DNA from: Martinezella lusitana
GTDB taxonomy: Bacteria; Pseudomonadota; Alphaproteobacteria; Rhizobiales; Rhizobiaceae
Reading direction: 5' to 3'
Assembly (NCBI RefSeq): GCF_016901135.1
Contig: NZ_JAFEVL010000073.1
Span: 186,001 to 250,000 of the forward strand
Length of the DNA stretch: 64,000 nucleotides
In this document: in pieces, positions 1 to 7,843 of the stretch
How positions within the stretch are numbered: the stretch's first letter is position 1
Layout: each line of letters opens with the position of its first letter
Made by a program: the position numbers and the translations under genes
The notes under the pieces: generated by a model
The model's database searches: none
What the model was told of the DNA's origin: nothing
Seen by the model: only the letters and a program-made list of their open reading frames with translations

Positions 1-1
1 C

Positions 2-391
2 ATCACCGCGATCTCCCGCGACGTGTTCACCACCGTGCCGCCGATGCTGCGTGAATCGGCTTACGGCATGGGCATGACCACATGGGAAGTGGCTCGCCAC
101 ATCCTGATCCCCTATACACGTCGCGGCCTCGTCGGCGGCATCATGCTCGGCCTCGGCCGCGCGCTTGGCGAAACCATGGCCGTCACCTTCGTCATAGGCT
201 CGGTGAGCCGTCTGCAATCGTCGATCATCTCGCCGTCCACCACCATTTCCGCCCAGATCGCGAACAACTTCGGCGATGCCGACGGTCTGCAATTGTCGAG
301 CCTGATTGCGCTCGGCCTACTTCTGTTCGTCCTTTCCTTCTGCGTGCTTGCGCTGGCGAGGTGGATGATCGGCAGCAGCGACTCGCACTGA
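2..391 (+). CDS. pstC: Phosphate ABC transporter permease PstC (3' end)
   Basis: C-terminal part of one of the two inner-membrane permeases of the high-affinity phosphate importer PstSCAB. The reading frame is open from base 2, so the gene begins before the window. The visible 130 residues carry the EAA-type cytoplasmic loop characteristic of ABC importers (E-S-A-Y-G-M-G followed later by G-R-A-L-G-E-T), which docks onto the ATPase PstB, and a final membrane helix before the stop at 389-391. A GAGGAAAA ribosome-binding site just after the stop serves pstA, so the two are one transcription unit. The family assignment is firm; the N-terminus cannot be judged. Confidence 0.95.
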   Translation: MTAISRDVFTTVPPMLRESAYGMGMTTWEVARHILIPYTRRGLVGGIMLGLGRALGETMAVTFVIGSVSRLQSSIISPSTTISAQIANNFGDADGLQLSSLIALGLLLFVLSFCVLALARWMIGSSDSH

Positions 392-402
392 GGAAAAAAC
401 CC

Positions 403-1254
403 ATGGACAATGCAATTCGTCAGAACCTCGTGTCGAGGCGCTATGGGAAGAACCGGGTGATGATGGCCTTGTGCTTCATCGCGGCCATCCTCGGCATATT
501 CTTTCTCAGCGTGATCCTTGCGACACTGCTTTATCGCGGTGTATCGGCGCTCAATCTCGACGTTTTCACCATGTCGATCCCGGCCCAGGGCTCGCGCGGT
601 GGCCTGATCAACGCAATCTACGGCACCGTGCTGGTCACGGGCCTCGCCATCGTGATCGCCGCGCCGATCGGCATTCTCGCCGCCACCTATCTGGTGGAAT
701 ATGCCAACGGCTCCAAGCTTGCCGAGGCTGCCAAGTTCCTCAATGACATCCTGCTGTCCGCACCCTCGATCATCATCGGCGTATTCGTCTACGGCGCCGT
801 GGTGGTGCCCATGCACGGCAACTCCGCCATTGCCGGCATCCTCGCGCTGGCGCTGATCGCCCTTCCGGTCGTCAACCGCACGACGCAGGACATGCTGTTG
901 CTGGTGCCAAACGCGCTTCGTGAGGCGACCGCCGCGCTCGGTGCGCCGCGTTGGAAGTCCATGACGATGGTGGTCTACCGTTCCGCGTGGACGGGCATCC
1001 TCACCGGCATCCTGCTGGCCGTCGCCCGCATCAGCGGCGAAACCGCGCCGCTTCTCTTTACGGCCGGTTACAGTAAATTCATGAATGCAGACCTGACCGG
1101 TCCAATAGCCACGCTGCCGGTTGCCATCAATACGCTCGCCGCCGATGCAGGCGAGGATCTTAAACAACTGGCCTGGGCCGGCGCGCTGATCATCACCGTT
1201 GCCATCCTTGCCCTCAACATCCTTGCCCGTGTCTTGAGTGGGCGTCGCCAATGA
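403..1254 (+). CDS. pstA: Phosphate ABC transporter permease PstA
   Basis: Second permease of the Pst phosphate importer, 283 residues with about six membrane helices. ATG 403 is preceded by GAGGAAAAA and lies 11 bases after the pstC stop. The EAA loop (L-R-E-A-T-A-A-L-G-A-P, about residues 170-180) and the downstream I-S-G-E-T-A-P motif mark it as PstA rather than a generic permease. The length is that of the enterobacterial protein (about 296). Many rhizobial PstA proteins are much longer because of an N-terminal DUF3333 domain, which is absent here. This may therefore be a second, E. coli-type pst locus of the genome (inference). It overlaps the upstream pstB start option by four bases (ATGA). 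Confidence 0.95.
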   Translation: MDNAIRQNLVSRRYGKNRVMMALCFIAAILGIFFLSVILATLLYRGVSALNLDVFTMSIPAQGSRGGLINAIYGTVLVTGLAIVIAAPIGILAATYLVEYANGSKLAEAAKFLNDILLSAPSIIIGVFVYGAVVVPMHGNSAIAGILALALIALPVVNRTTQDMLLLVPNALREATAALGAPRWKSMTMVVYRSAWTGILTGILLAVARISGETAPLLFTAGYSKFMNADLTGPIATLPVAINTLAADAGEDLKQLAWAGALIITVAILALNILARVLSGRRQ

Positions 1255-2120
1255 CGCAGCCGCCGAACGATAGGAATGAAACCATGAACATGAGCGACAA
1301 CAATTTCCAGAGCGTCAACGCACAGCCGGGGAAGGACGCCGTTTCTCAGTCGGATCTCGGCATGCTCGCGAAACTTCAGGTGAAGAACCTTGATTTCACC
1401 TATCAGAACGGCCATCGCGTTCTGAAGGGTGTGAATATGGACATCCGCAAAAATGCGGTCACCGCCTTCATCGGCCCTTCGGGTTGCGGTAAGTCCACGC
1501 TTCTGCGCACCTTCAACCGGATGTATGATCTTTATCCGGGCCAGACGGTTGCGGGAGAGATCCTGCTGGACGGCCGCAATATTCTCACCAAGGACGTCGA
1601 TCTGAACGATTTGCGCGCCAAGGTCGGTATGGTGTTCCAGAAGCCCACGCCGTTCCCGATGTCGATCTATGAAAACGTCGCTTTCGGCATTCGGCTCTAT
1701 GAGAAGATTTCCAAGGCGGAAATGGACGTTCGCGTCGAAGCGGCACTGACGGAAACAGCGTTATGGAGCGAAGTGAAGGAAAAGCTGCACCAGAGCGGTC
1801 TCGGCCTTTCCGGCGGCCAGCAGCAGCGTCTCTGTATCGCCCGCGCCATCGCGCTGCGCCCGGAAGTCTTGCTTCTTGACGAGCCGACTTCGGCTCTCGA
1901 TCCGATCTCCACGGCCAAGGTCGAGGAACTGGTGTCGCAGCTGAAGGGCGAGTTCACGATCGTCATCGTCACGCACAACATGCAGCAGGCGAGCCGTATC
2001 TCCGACAGTACCGCCTTCATGTACCTCGGCGACCTGATCGAATACGGCCCGACCGAGCAGATCTTCCAGGCGCCGAAGGTCAAGCGCACGGAAGACTACA
2101 TCACCGGCCGTTACGGCTGA
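1251..2120 (+). CDS. pstB: Phosphate ABC transporter ATP-binding protein PstB
   Basis: ATPase that energises phosphate uptake through PstC-PstA. Walker A is G-P-S-G-C-G-K-S, the signature is L-S-G-G-Q-Q-Q-R, Walker B is V-L-L-L-D-E-P-T, and the switch histidine lies in V-T-H-N-M-Q-Q. The first possible ATG (1251) overlaps the pstA stop as ATGA. A second ATG at 1284 has a better-spaced AGGAAT upstream and would give 278 residues, closer to the usual size; either start is possible. It is the last gene of the unit. A strong intrinsic terminator follows at 2156-2190, and no phoU is present, although phoU normally follows pstB. Confidence 0.95.
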   Translation: MTQPPNDRNETMNMSDNNFQSVNAQPGKDAVSQSDLGMLAKLQVKNLDFTYQNGHRVLKGVNMDIRKNAVTAFIGPSGCGKSTLLRTFNRMYDLYPGQTVAGEILLDGRNILTKDVDLNDLRAKVGMVFQKPTPFPMSIYENVAFGIRLYEKISKAEMDVRVEAALTETALWSEVKEKLHQSGLGLSGGQQQRLCIARAIALRPEVLLLDEPTSALDPISTAKVEELVSQLKGEFTIVIVTHNMQQASRISDSTAFMYLGDLIEYGPTEQIFQAPKVKRTEDYITGRYG

Positions 2121-2155
2121 TACGGTCCAGACCCGGCCGAACCCAACCATTTGCG

Positions 2156-2190
2156 ATGGCGCGCCGAGCGGGCGCGCCATTTTGCATTTT
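2156..2190 (+). terminator. Intrinsic terminator of the pst operon
   Basis: A perfect 10-base-pair GC-rich stem (ATGGCGCGCC with GGCGCGCCAT, five-base loop) is followed by TTTTGCATTTT. It begins 36 bases after the pstB stop. The opposite strand has no matching T-tract, so it serves pstB and not the convergent P450 gene. Confidence 0.85.
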
Positions 2191-2274
2191 AAGTCGTGAT
2201 CGTGAATTTTGCCGGTTGCCGCGCCCGAGGCTCGCCGAGCCGGCGAATATCCGCCTCTGCCGGGCGGCTTGAAC

Positions 2275-3519
2275 TCACCAGGTCAGCTCGAGCTTGTCCA
2301 GGCCATGGAATTGGTAGACGTCCTTGACCTCGGGCGTCCTCTTGAGCTTCAGCCCGGGCAGGCGCTCGAAGAGGATCGGCAGGACGACGTTCAATTCCAG
2401 CCGAGCCAGCGGCGCGCCGATGCAGAAATGGATACCCGCGCCGAACGACAGGATGGGTGCTTCGTTGCGGTCGGGCTTGAAGGTGAGGGGATCGGAAAAT
2501 TTCGTCGGGTCCAGATTGGCGGCAGCGAGAATCATCGCCACCTTGTCGCCGCGCTCGAAGGATATCCCGTCGATTTCCGTCGGCTCCAGGCACCAGCGGT
2601 CGAAGATGTGCACGGGCGCGCAGATGCGCAGCGTCTCTTCCACCGTGCGTTCCGTCGTCGCCTCGTCCCTGAAAAGCTCGGCCGGCGAATAATCGCTTTC
2701 CAGGATGACGCGCACGGAATTGCCGATCTGATGCACCGTTGCTTCATGGCCGGCATTGAGCAGCACGATCGTCGTCGACACCAGTTCGTCTTCGGTCAGA
2801 TACTGACCCTTGTGCTCGGTGGTGATCATGTGCGTCAAAAGATCGTCGCGCGGATTGGCGCGACGCTCGCGGATGACGGTTTTCACATAGTCGGCGAATT
2901 CCTTTGCGGCCTGATCCGCCGCGTCTTCGTCGGCAGCCGTACGGCCGAACATGTACATGCGGACATAGGCGTGTGACCACTTCAGCAGCTGCGGCCCCAT
3001 TTCTTCCGGTATGCCGATCATCCGCGCGATCATGGTGACGGGAATGATGTCGGCAAAGGCCGACAGAAGCTCGACTTCACCGTCCTTCTCGAAGCCGTCG
3101 ATCAGGCGGTTGGCCAGCTCGGCCAGTTCCGGCTTCATCTTCTCGACATGGCGGGAAACGAAGGCGCGGTTGACGAGGGTGCGCAGGCGCGTGTGCTCGG
3201 GCGGTTCGATTTCGAGGAGCGAGTACTGTTCGGCAAGATCGAAATTCTTCAGATGCGGCAGAGGCGCCGGCATGCCGAGCTCTTCACGCGTGGCGATGTG
3301 CAGGATCTGGCGGCCGAAGCGGCGGTCGCGCAGCAAGCCGTTCACATGGTCATAGCCGGTGAAATACCATCGTTTCTGCTCCTCCCAGTAGAAGGTGGGG
3401 CATTGCGCATGCAAGGCGGCATAGACCGCATTGGGATTGGTGTAGAAGGCGGGATCGCGGGCGTCGAGAGAGACGCGGCGGGCCGCCGAATCGATGGAGA
3501 GGAGAGAAGATGTGGTCAT
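2275..3519 (-). CDS. Cytochrome P450
   Basis: Soluble bacterial cytochrome P450 of 414 residues, expected to hydroxylate an unknown small hydrophobic substrate using an external ferredoxin and reductase. The three diagnostic motifs are present. The I-helix oxygen-activation motif is A-G-H-E-A-T (about residue 255); the K-helix E-x-x-R is E-T-L-R (about 292); the haem loop F-G-A-G-I-H-F-C-I-G has the ligand cysteine at about residue 366. ATG at 3519 has no strong Shine-Dalgarno site. The upstream neighbour on the same strand is a GGDEF protein whose stop is 42 bases away, so the two may be co-transcribed. No redox partner gene is in the window, and the substrate is not predictable. Confidence 0.92.
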   Translation of the reverse strand: MTTSSLLSIDSAARRVSLDARDPAFYTNPNAVYAALHAQCPTFYWEEQKRWYFTGYDHVNGLLRDRRFGRQILHIATREELGMPAPLPHLKNFDLAEQYSLLEIEPPEHTRLRTLVNRAFVSRHVEKMKPELAELANRLIDGFEKDGEVELLSAFADIIPVTMIARMIGIPEEMGPQLLKWSHAYVRMYMFGRTAADEDAADQAAKEFADYVKTVIRERRANPRDDLLTHMITTEHKGQYLTEDELVSTTIVLLNAGHEATVHQIGNSVRVILESDYSPAELFRDEATTERTVEETLRICAPVHIFDRWCLEPTEIDGISFERGDKVAMILAAANLDPTKFSDPLTFKPDRNEAPILSFGAGIHFCIGAPLARLELNVVLPILFERLPGLKLKRTPEVKDVYQFHGLDKLELTW

Positions 3520-3561
3520 GATGAAAAGGATTATCGGAATAAATCGCGCCGGAAAAGCCCG

Positions 3562-4815
3562 TCACATGCCCGCGAGCTTGCCCATGCGCCGCAGGGCGTG
3601 AATCTGGTCGTCGAGCGTCGGAACCAGTTCGCCGCCATCTGTGTCTGGCGGCGCGTCGGCCGTCTTTGCAATCTCCATTTCGTCGAAGACGATGGTGCAA
3701 TTTCGGCCTGCGCGCTTGGCGGCGTAAAGCGCGCGATCGGCGGAGGAGACGATCCGATCCCAGCTGACGGTGTCACGCGGCATGATTGCCACGCCGATGC
3801 TGACCGTCGCCGGCACCAGGGAACGATCCGCGAGCAGCGGCACGCGGCAGAAATCGGCGCGAATCGTTTCCGCCAGCGCCTCGGCCTGCGCCTGATCGTC
3901 TATGGGGACGAAGGCGACGAATTCCTCGCCGCCCATGCGGCCGAACGCGCCGCTACGCGGCACGAACTGGCGAGCGATGCGCGCAAATTCAATGAGCACG
4001 AGATCGCCCGTCTGGTGTCCGTAGCGATCGTTGATCGCTTTGAAGCGGTCGAGATCAAACAACAGTGCAGCGAGCTTTTGCGGCTGCCGTTGTCCCTCTC
4101 CGACAAGAATCTCGTAGCTGTCCTGAAGGCCGCGGCGGTTCAAGACGCCGGTCAGCGTATCGGTGATGGAAATTGCCCGCCAACGACGCTCCGCGCGCTC
4201 CATCAGCAGCTTGCCCATCAATGCGACAGCGACCGTGATGAACAGCGCGTCGCCGAGCGCCACATAGCCACGATAGATCAAGGCCTCTTCCGGCGTAGGA
4301 GTGAAGAGTGCCATCCAGAGGGAGGACACGAAGCAAAGGCAGGCTAGAGCCATGAACACAAAGCCCAATTGGCCGCGCGCCTGCTCCCGCCGACCCTCGG
4401 CGGGGCGGACCGCGGAGGCGAGCAATGTCGCGCCGACAGCGCCGGCCAGGTCATGCACGATGATGCGATTGACCAAGCTGTCATTGACCCATGGCAGGCT
4501 GACGCCGACCAGCCAGATGACGGGCGGCAGCAGGGCCGACCATTCGAGCTTGCGCTTGTCGAGCCATCGAAAGCCGGCAATCCAGGCGCTTTCGCCAAGC
4601 AGCGCGATCGCATTGCCGATCTCGATCGACAATATGTCGGGAATGAAACCGCGGGCCGCCACCAGCGCAAATCCAATCGCATTCACGATAAAGCCCAGCG
4701 CCCACATCAGATAGGCGGGCGATCGGCGATCGTGCCACCAGGCAAGAAGAAACACGGCCGCCAGGGTGATGGCTTCCGAGCACCAGATGATCAACCCTGT
4801 GGTCATGTTAAGCAC
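3562..4815 (-). CDS. Membrane-bound diguanylate cyclase (GGDEF domain)
   Basis: Predicted to make the second messenger cyclic di-GMP. The first 205 residues hold about seven hydrophobic helices. They are followed by a GGDEF domain whose active-site loop reads M-G-G-E-E-F, with the metal-binding F-D-L-D-R-F-K and the N-D-x-x-G-H element upstream, so it should be catalytically competent. The inhibitory I-site (R-x-x-D five residues before GGEEF) is absent: the sequence there is P-R-S-G-A. There is no EAL domain. The start is GTG at 4815 with GGGAG upstream; ATG at 4806 is the alternative. It may share a transcript with the P450 gene downstream. Confidence 0.9.
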   Translation of the reverse strand: MLNMTTGLIIWCSEAITLAAVFLLAWWHDRRSPAYLMWALGFIVNAIGFALVAARGFIPDILSIEIGNAIALLGESAWIAGFRWLDKRKLEWSALLPPVIWLVGVSLPWVNDSLVNRIIVHDLAGAVGATLLASAVRPAEGRREQARGQLGFVFMALACLCFVSSLWMALFTPTPEEALIYRGYVALGDALFITVAVALMGKLLMERAERRWRAISITDTLTGVLNRRGLQDSYEILVGEGQRQPQKLAALLFDLDRFKAINDRYGHQTGDLVLIEFARIARQFVPRSGAFGRMGGEEFVAFVPIDDQAQAEALAETIRADFCRVPLLADRSLVPATVSIGVAIMPRDTVSWDRIVSSADRALYAAKRAGRNCTIVFDEMEIAKTADAPPDTDGGELVPTLDDQIHALRRMGKLAGM

Positions 4816-5218
4816 GATCGGTCGTTCTCCCTGCCAGGGTTCTCTCGTCGCGCGAAAGGCGTGACGATTCCTGCGCTGGACCCATCCTTGCCGAATAAGA
4901 TGGTAAGTTCCTTAAGTGTCTTGGTAAATTTTGCCTGTGTCTGCGCCTTGTGCGGCGCCGGCACCGTCCTTCATGCTTCCTTCACCTTGCGGTCGGGAAA
5001 AGCGGTGAGTTGCGCATGGCGCGGTGCCCAGTGTGTTGGCACCACGAAAGCGGCAGTTAGAAATGCTTTGTCAACGCTTCCTAGGGCATTAGTGCTTTTT
5101 GAGGTTATGCTTTCGTGCGTCTTGAAGTGCAGGGCAGGGACACTCTATGTAGGGGTAAAGGATTTTTACTCGATTCCCGGCGCTTTCGTCGCCGGGGCAA
5201 GCTTGGTAAAGGACGCAC
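4816..5218. other. Divergent intergenic region (GGDEF gene / clpP)
   Basis: About 400 bases without a supportable gene. It holds the divergent control regions of the GGDEF gene and clpP, a small inverted repeat GGTGCC...GGCACC (5023-5028 and 5038-5043), and the clpP promoter candidate described separately. Reading frames crossing it are continuations of shadow frames of the GGDEF gene. Confidence 0.6.
5121..5150 (+). promoter_or_regulatory. Candidate clpP promoter
   Basis: CTTGAAG at 5121-5127 is followed after 17 bases by CTATGT (5145-5150), about 70 bases before the clpP start. This fits the alphaproteobacterial housekeeping pattern (TTGAC-like, 17 bases, CTATAT-like). The CTTGAA half also equals the -35 of heat-shock sigma RpoH. 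No transcription start data are available. Confidence 0.4.
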
Positions 5219-5851
5219 ATGAGAAATCCAGTCGATACAGCTATGGCTCTGGTGCCGATGGTTGTTGAACAGACCAACCGTGGGGAACGGTCTTACGACA
5301 TTTATTCCCGCCTGCTGAAGGAACGTATCATCTTCCTGACCGGGCCTGTCGAAGACCATATGGCGACGTTGGTATGCGCCCAACTCCTCTTCCTCGAGGC
5401 GGAAAACCCGAAGAAGGAAATAGCACTGTATATCAATTCGCCGGGTGGCGTCGTAACCGCCGGCATGGCGATCTATGACACGATGCAGTTCATCAAGCCG
5501 GCCATTTCGACACTCTGCATCGGCCAGGCCGCCTCGATGGGATCGTTGCTACTTGCCGCCGGCGACAAGGACATGCGTTTTGCAACGCCGAATTCCCGCA
5601 TCATGGTTCACCAGCCGTCGGGCGGTTTCCAGGGGCAGGCTTCGGACATCGAACGCCATGCGCGCGACATCATCAAGATGAAGCGTCGCCTGAACGAAAT
5701 TTATGTCAAGCATTGCGGCCGGACATATGAAGAAGTCGAGCAGACACTCGATCGTGACCATTTCATGTCCTCGGACGAGGCCAAGGATTGGGGTCTGATC
5801 GACAAGGTGCTGACGTCGCGTACCGAAATGGAAGGTGAAGCCGCCTCTTGA
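5219..5851 (+). CDS. clpP: ATP-dependent Clp protease proteolytic subunit ClpP
   Basis: Serine protease that forms the double-ring chamber of ClpXP and ClpAP and degrades proteins fed in by the AAA+ unfoldases. It has 210 residues, the usual size. The catalytic triad is complete: Ser106 in G-Q-A-A-S-M-G-S, His131 in M-V-H-Q-P-S-G-G, and Asp180 in D-R-D-H-F. The start ATG at 5219 is followed by a short N-terminal segment of the kind removed by self-processing. It is followed by clpX on the same strand after 295 bases. A CTTGAA-type promoter candidate lies about 70 bases upstream, consistent with heat-shock control. Confidence 0.98.
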   Translation: MRNPVDTAMALVPMVVEQTNRGERSYDIYSRLLKERIIFLTGPVEDHMATLVCAQLLFLEAENPKKEIALYINSPGGVVTAGMAIYDTMQFIKPAISTLCIGQAASMGSLLLAAGDKDMRFATPNSRIMVHQPSGGFQGQASDIERHARDIIKMKRRLNEIYVKHCGRTYEEVEQTLDRDHFMSSDEAKDWGLIDKVLTSRTEMEGEAAS

Positions 5852-5950
5852 TTTATCCCCGGGGCGGTGACTTCCTGGCCACAGTTCTATCCCATTTGTG
5901 ATCGAATAGGGGTTTAATGTGGAACGGAACGCGGTAATAGTAGGCATTCG

Positions 5951-5978
5951 TGCTATGTAGCGTTTTTATGACATAGCA
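5951..5978 (+). repeat. Inverted repeat in the clpP-clpX spacer
   Basis: TGCTATGT (5951-5958) and ACATAGCA (5971-5978) form a perfect eight-base-pair hairpin with a 12-base loop containing a T-run. It lies about 100 bases after clpP. There is no T-tract after the stem, so it does not look like a standard terminator. It may be an mRNA processing or stability element, or a protein site. Confidence 0.45.
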
Positions 5979-6146
5979 TTCGGGCATTCGAAGGGGATCG
6001 TTGCCACGCAGTTCCGGTTTCGGGCCTGCGTTCAGTACCCTGAAGGGCGCCGCGATCTGCTAGTAACGAGGTGCAGGTCCGGCGGATGCATAGAGTGGAC
6101 CGCGATTTCAACTTGGAAATTGGCGGCGTGCTGGAAGGAAAGTGAT

Positions 6147-7424
6147 ATGAGCAAAGTCAGCGGCAGCAACGGCGGCGACTCCAAGAACACGCTTTATTGT
6201 TCGTTCTGCGGTAAGAGCCAGCATGAAGTCCGGAAGCTGATTGCCGGACCGACCGTCTTCATCTGCGATGAATGCGTTGAACTATGCATGGACATCATCC
6301 GCGAGGAAAACAAATCCTCGATGGTCAAGTCGCGTGACGGCGTTCCGACACCGCAGGACATCATCAAGGTTCTTGATGAATACGTCATCGGCCAGAGGCA
6401 GGCGAAGAAGATCCTGTCCGTGGCCGTTCATAACCATTACAAGCGCCTCGCACATGCGTCCAAGAACGGCGATGTCGAGCTGGCGAAGTCGAACATCATG
6501 CTTGTCGGTCCGACCGGTTGCGGCAAGACCTATCTGGCTCAGACGCTCGCCCGCATCATCGACGTGCCCTTCACCATGGCCGACGCGACCACGCTGACGG
6601 AAGCAGGCTATGTCGGCGAGGATGTGGAGAACATCATTCTCAAGCTGCTGCAGGCTGCCGACTACAACGTCGAGCGCGCCCAGCGCGGCATCGTCTACAT
6701 CGACGAAGTCGACAAGATTTCCCGCAAGTCGGACAATCCATCGATCACCCGCGATGTATCGGGCGAGGGCGTACAGCAGGCGCTGCTGAAGATCATGGAA
6801 GGCACGGTCGCTTCGGTTCCTCCCCAGGGTGGACGCAAGCATCCGCAGCAGGAATTCCTGCAGGTCGACACGACCAACATCCTGTTCATCTGCGGCGGTG
6901 CCTTTGCCGGTCTCGACAAGATCATCTCTGCCCGTGGCGAGAAGACCTCGATCGGCTTTGGTGCTGCTGTCAAGGCGCCGGACGATCGCCGCGTCGGCGA
7001 AGTGCTGCGCGAACTGGAACCGGAAGATCTGGTCAAGTTCGGCCTGATCCCGGAATTCATCGGCCGTCTGCCCGTACTGGCGACGCTGGAAGACTTGGAT
7101 GAGGATGCGCTCATCCAGATCCTGTCCGAGCCGAAGAACGCGCTCGTCAAGCAGTACCAGCGCCTGTTCGAGATGGAAGACGTTGAATTGACCTTCCACG
7201 AGGACGCATTGCGCGAGATTGCCAAGAGGGCGATCGTGCGCAAGACCGGCGCGCGCGGTCTGCGCTCGATCATGGAGAAGATCTTGCTCGATACCATGTT
7301 CGATCTGCCGGCCCTGGAAGGCGTCCGCGAGGTGGTCATTTCCGAGGAAGTGGTCCGAGGATCGGCCCGCCCGCTCTACATCTATGCCGATCGGCAGGAA
7401 GAAAAGGCCAACGCAACAGCCTGA
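6147..7424 (+). CDS. clpX: ATP-dependent Clp protease ATP-binding subunit ClpX
   Basis: AAA+ unfoldase that recognises substrates, unfolds them and threads them into ClpP. In Caulobacter-like bacteria it drives cell-cycle proteolysis. It has 425 residues. The N-terminal zinc-binding domain has a C4 pattern (C-S-F-C-G-K ... I-C-D-E-C). Walker A G-P-T-G-C-G-K-T is near residue 120, Walker B is V-Y-I-D-E-V-D-K-I, and the pore loop lies in E-A-G-Y-V-G-E-D. ATG 6147 is chosen because AAGGAAAG precedes it; a TTG further up at 6120 has no ribosome-binding site. A terminator lies 25 bases after the stop. Confidence 0.98.
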   Translation: MSKVSGSNGGDSKNTLYCSFCGKSQHEVRKLIAGPTVFICDECVELCMDIIREENKSSMVKSRDGVPTPQDIIKVLDEYVIGQRQAKKILSVAVHNHYKRLAHASKNGDVELAKSNIMLVGPTGCGKTYLAQTLARIIDVPFTMADATTLTEAGYVGEDVENIILKLLQAADYNVERAQRGIVYIDEVDKISRKSDNPSITRDVSGEGVQQALLKIMEGTVASVPPQGGRKHPQQEFLQVDTTNILFICGGAFAGLDKIISARGEKTSIGFGAAVKAPDDRRVGEVLRELEPEDLVKFGLIPEFIGRLPVLATLEDLDEDALIQILSEPKNALVKQYQRLFEMEDVELTFHEDALREIAKRAIVRKTGARGLRSIMEKILLDTMFDLPALEGVREVVISEEVVRGSARPLYIYADRQEEKANATA

Positions 7425-7449
7425 TAACCCTATTTGCAATCATGAATCA

Positions 7450-7480
7450 GGGGCTCGTTGTCGACGGGCCCCTTTCTATT
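7450..7480 (+). terminator. Intrinsic terminator after clpX
   Basis: GGGGCTCGT pairs with ACGGGCCCC (one wobble) around a short loop and is followed by TTTCTATTT. It starts 26 bases after the clpX stop and separates clpX from lon. Confidence 0.8.
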
Positions 7481-7843
7481 TGAAAAATCGTGCAGTTTTC
7501 TGATAAAGTCTGGGATAAGCTTATGGGACCGCCGCCAAACCCGGTTGTGAAGAGCGCCCGCTGCAGCCATGATGGCATGATTCTAGAGTATCCGACAGAT
7601 AGGGCTTGGGCCCGGCGTTTTTCCTCGGATCCTGATTTGTCGGCGGTGTTTGAGTGGCCGGGCCTCGGTGCTTTGTTGTTGCGTTCCTCCTCGCAAATGC
7701 GCGGATCGCTGTCTGGCGACACTGCGTCGCGCGCGACTTGAAATAGGTAATGTGAAGCTCCACTTGTTAACCAAGTGAGAGAGCCGGCTAATCCCCTAAG
7801 GCCGGCAGAGAGCCCGGGAACGGGACGACGGAAAGGAAATAAC
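7481..7843. other. Intergenic region upstream of lon
   Basis: About 360 bases between the clpX terminator and lon. Short open frames exist on both strands, but none has a ribosome-binding site or a recognisable product. The only feature supported is the heat-shock-like promoter candidate at 7737-7765. Confidence 0.6.
7737..7765 (+). promoter_or_regulatory. Candidate RpoH-type promoter of lon
   Basis: CTTGAA (7737-7742), 17 bases, then CCACTT (7760-7765), about 80 bases before the lon start. This resembles the alphaproteobacterial RpoH pattern (CTTGAA, 17-18 bases, CCATAT-like), and lon is a classical heat-shock gene. The -10 match is partial. Confidence 0.4.

Noticed and set aside
112..1251. 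Long minus-strand open frame opposite pstC/pstA
   Set aside because: It is the complement of strongly conserved pst genes and has no family motif; a GC-rich shadow.
7490..7741. 83-codon frame between clpX and lon
   Set aside because: GTG start without a ribosome-binding site, no recognisable features, and it overlaps the likely lon control region.
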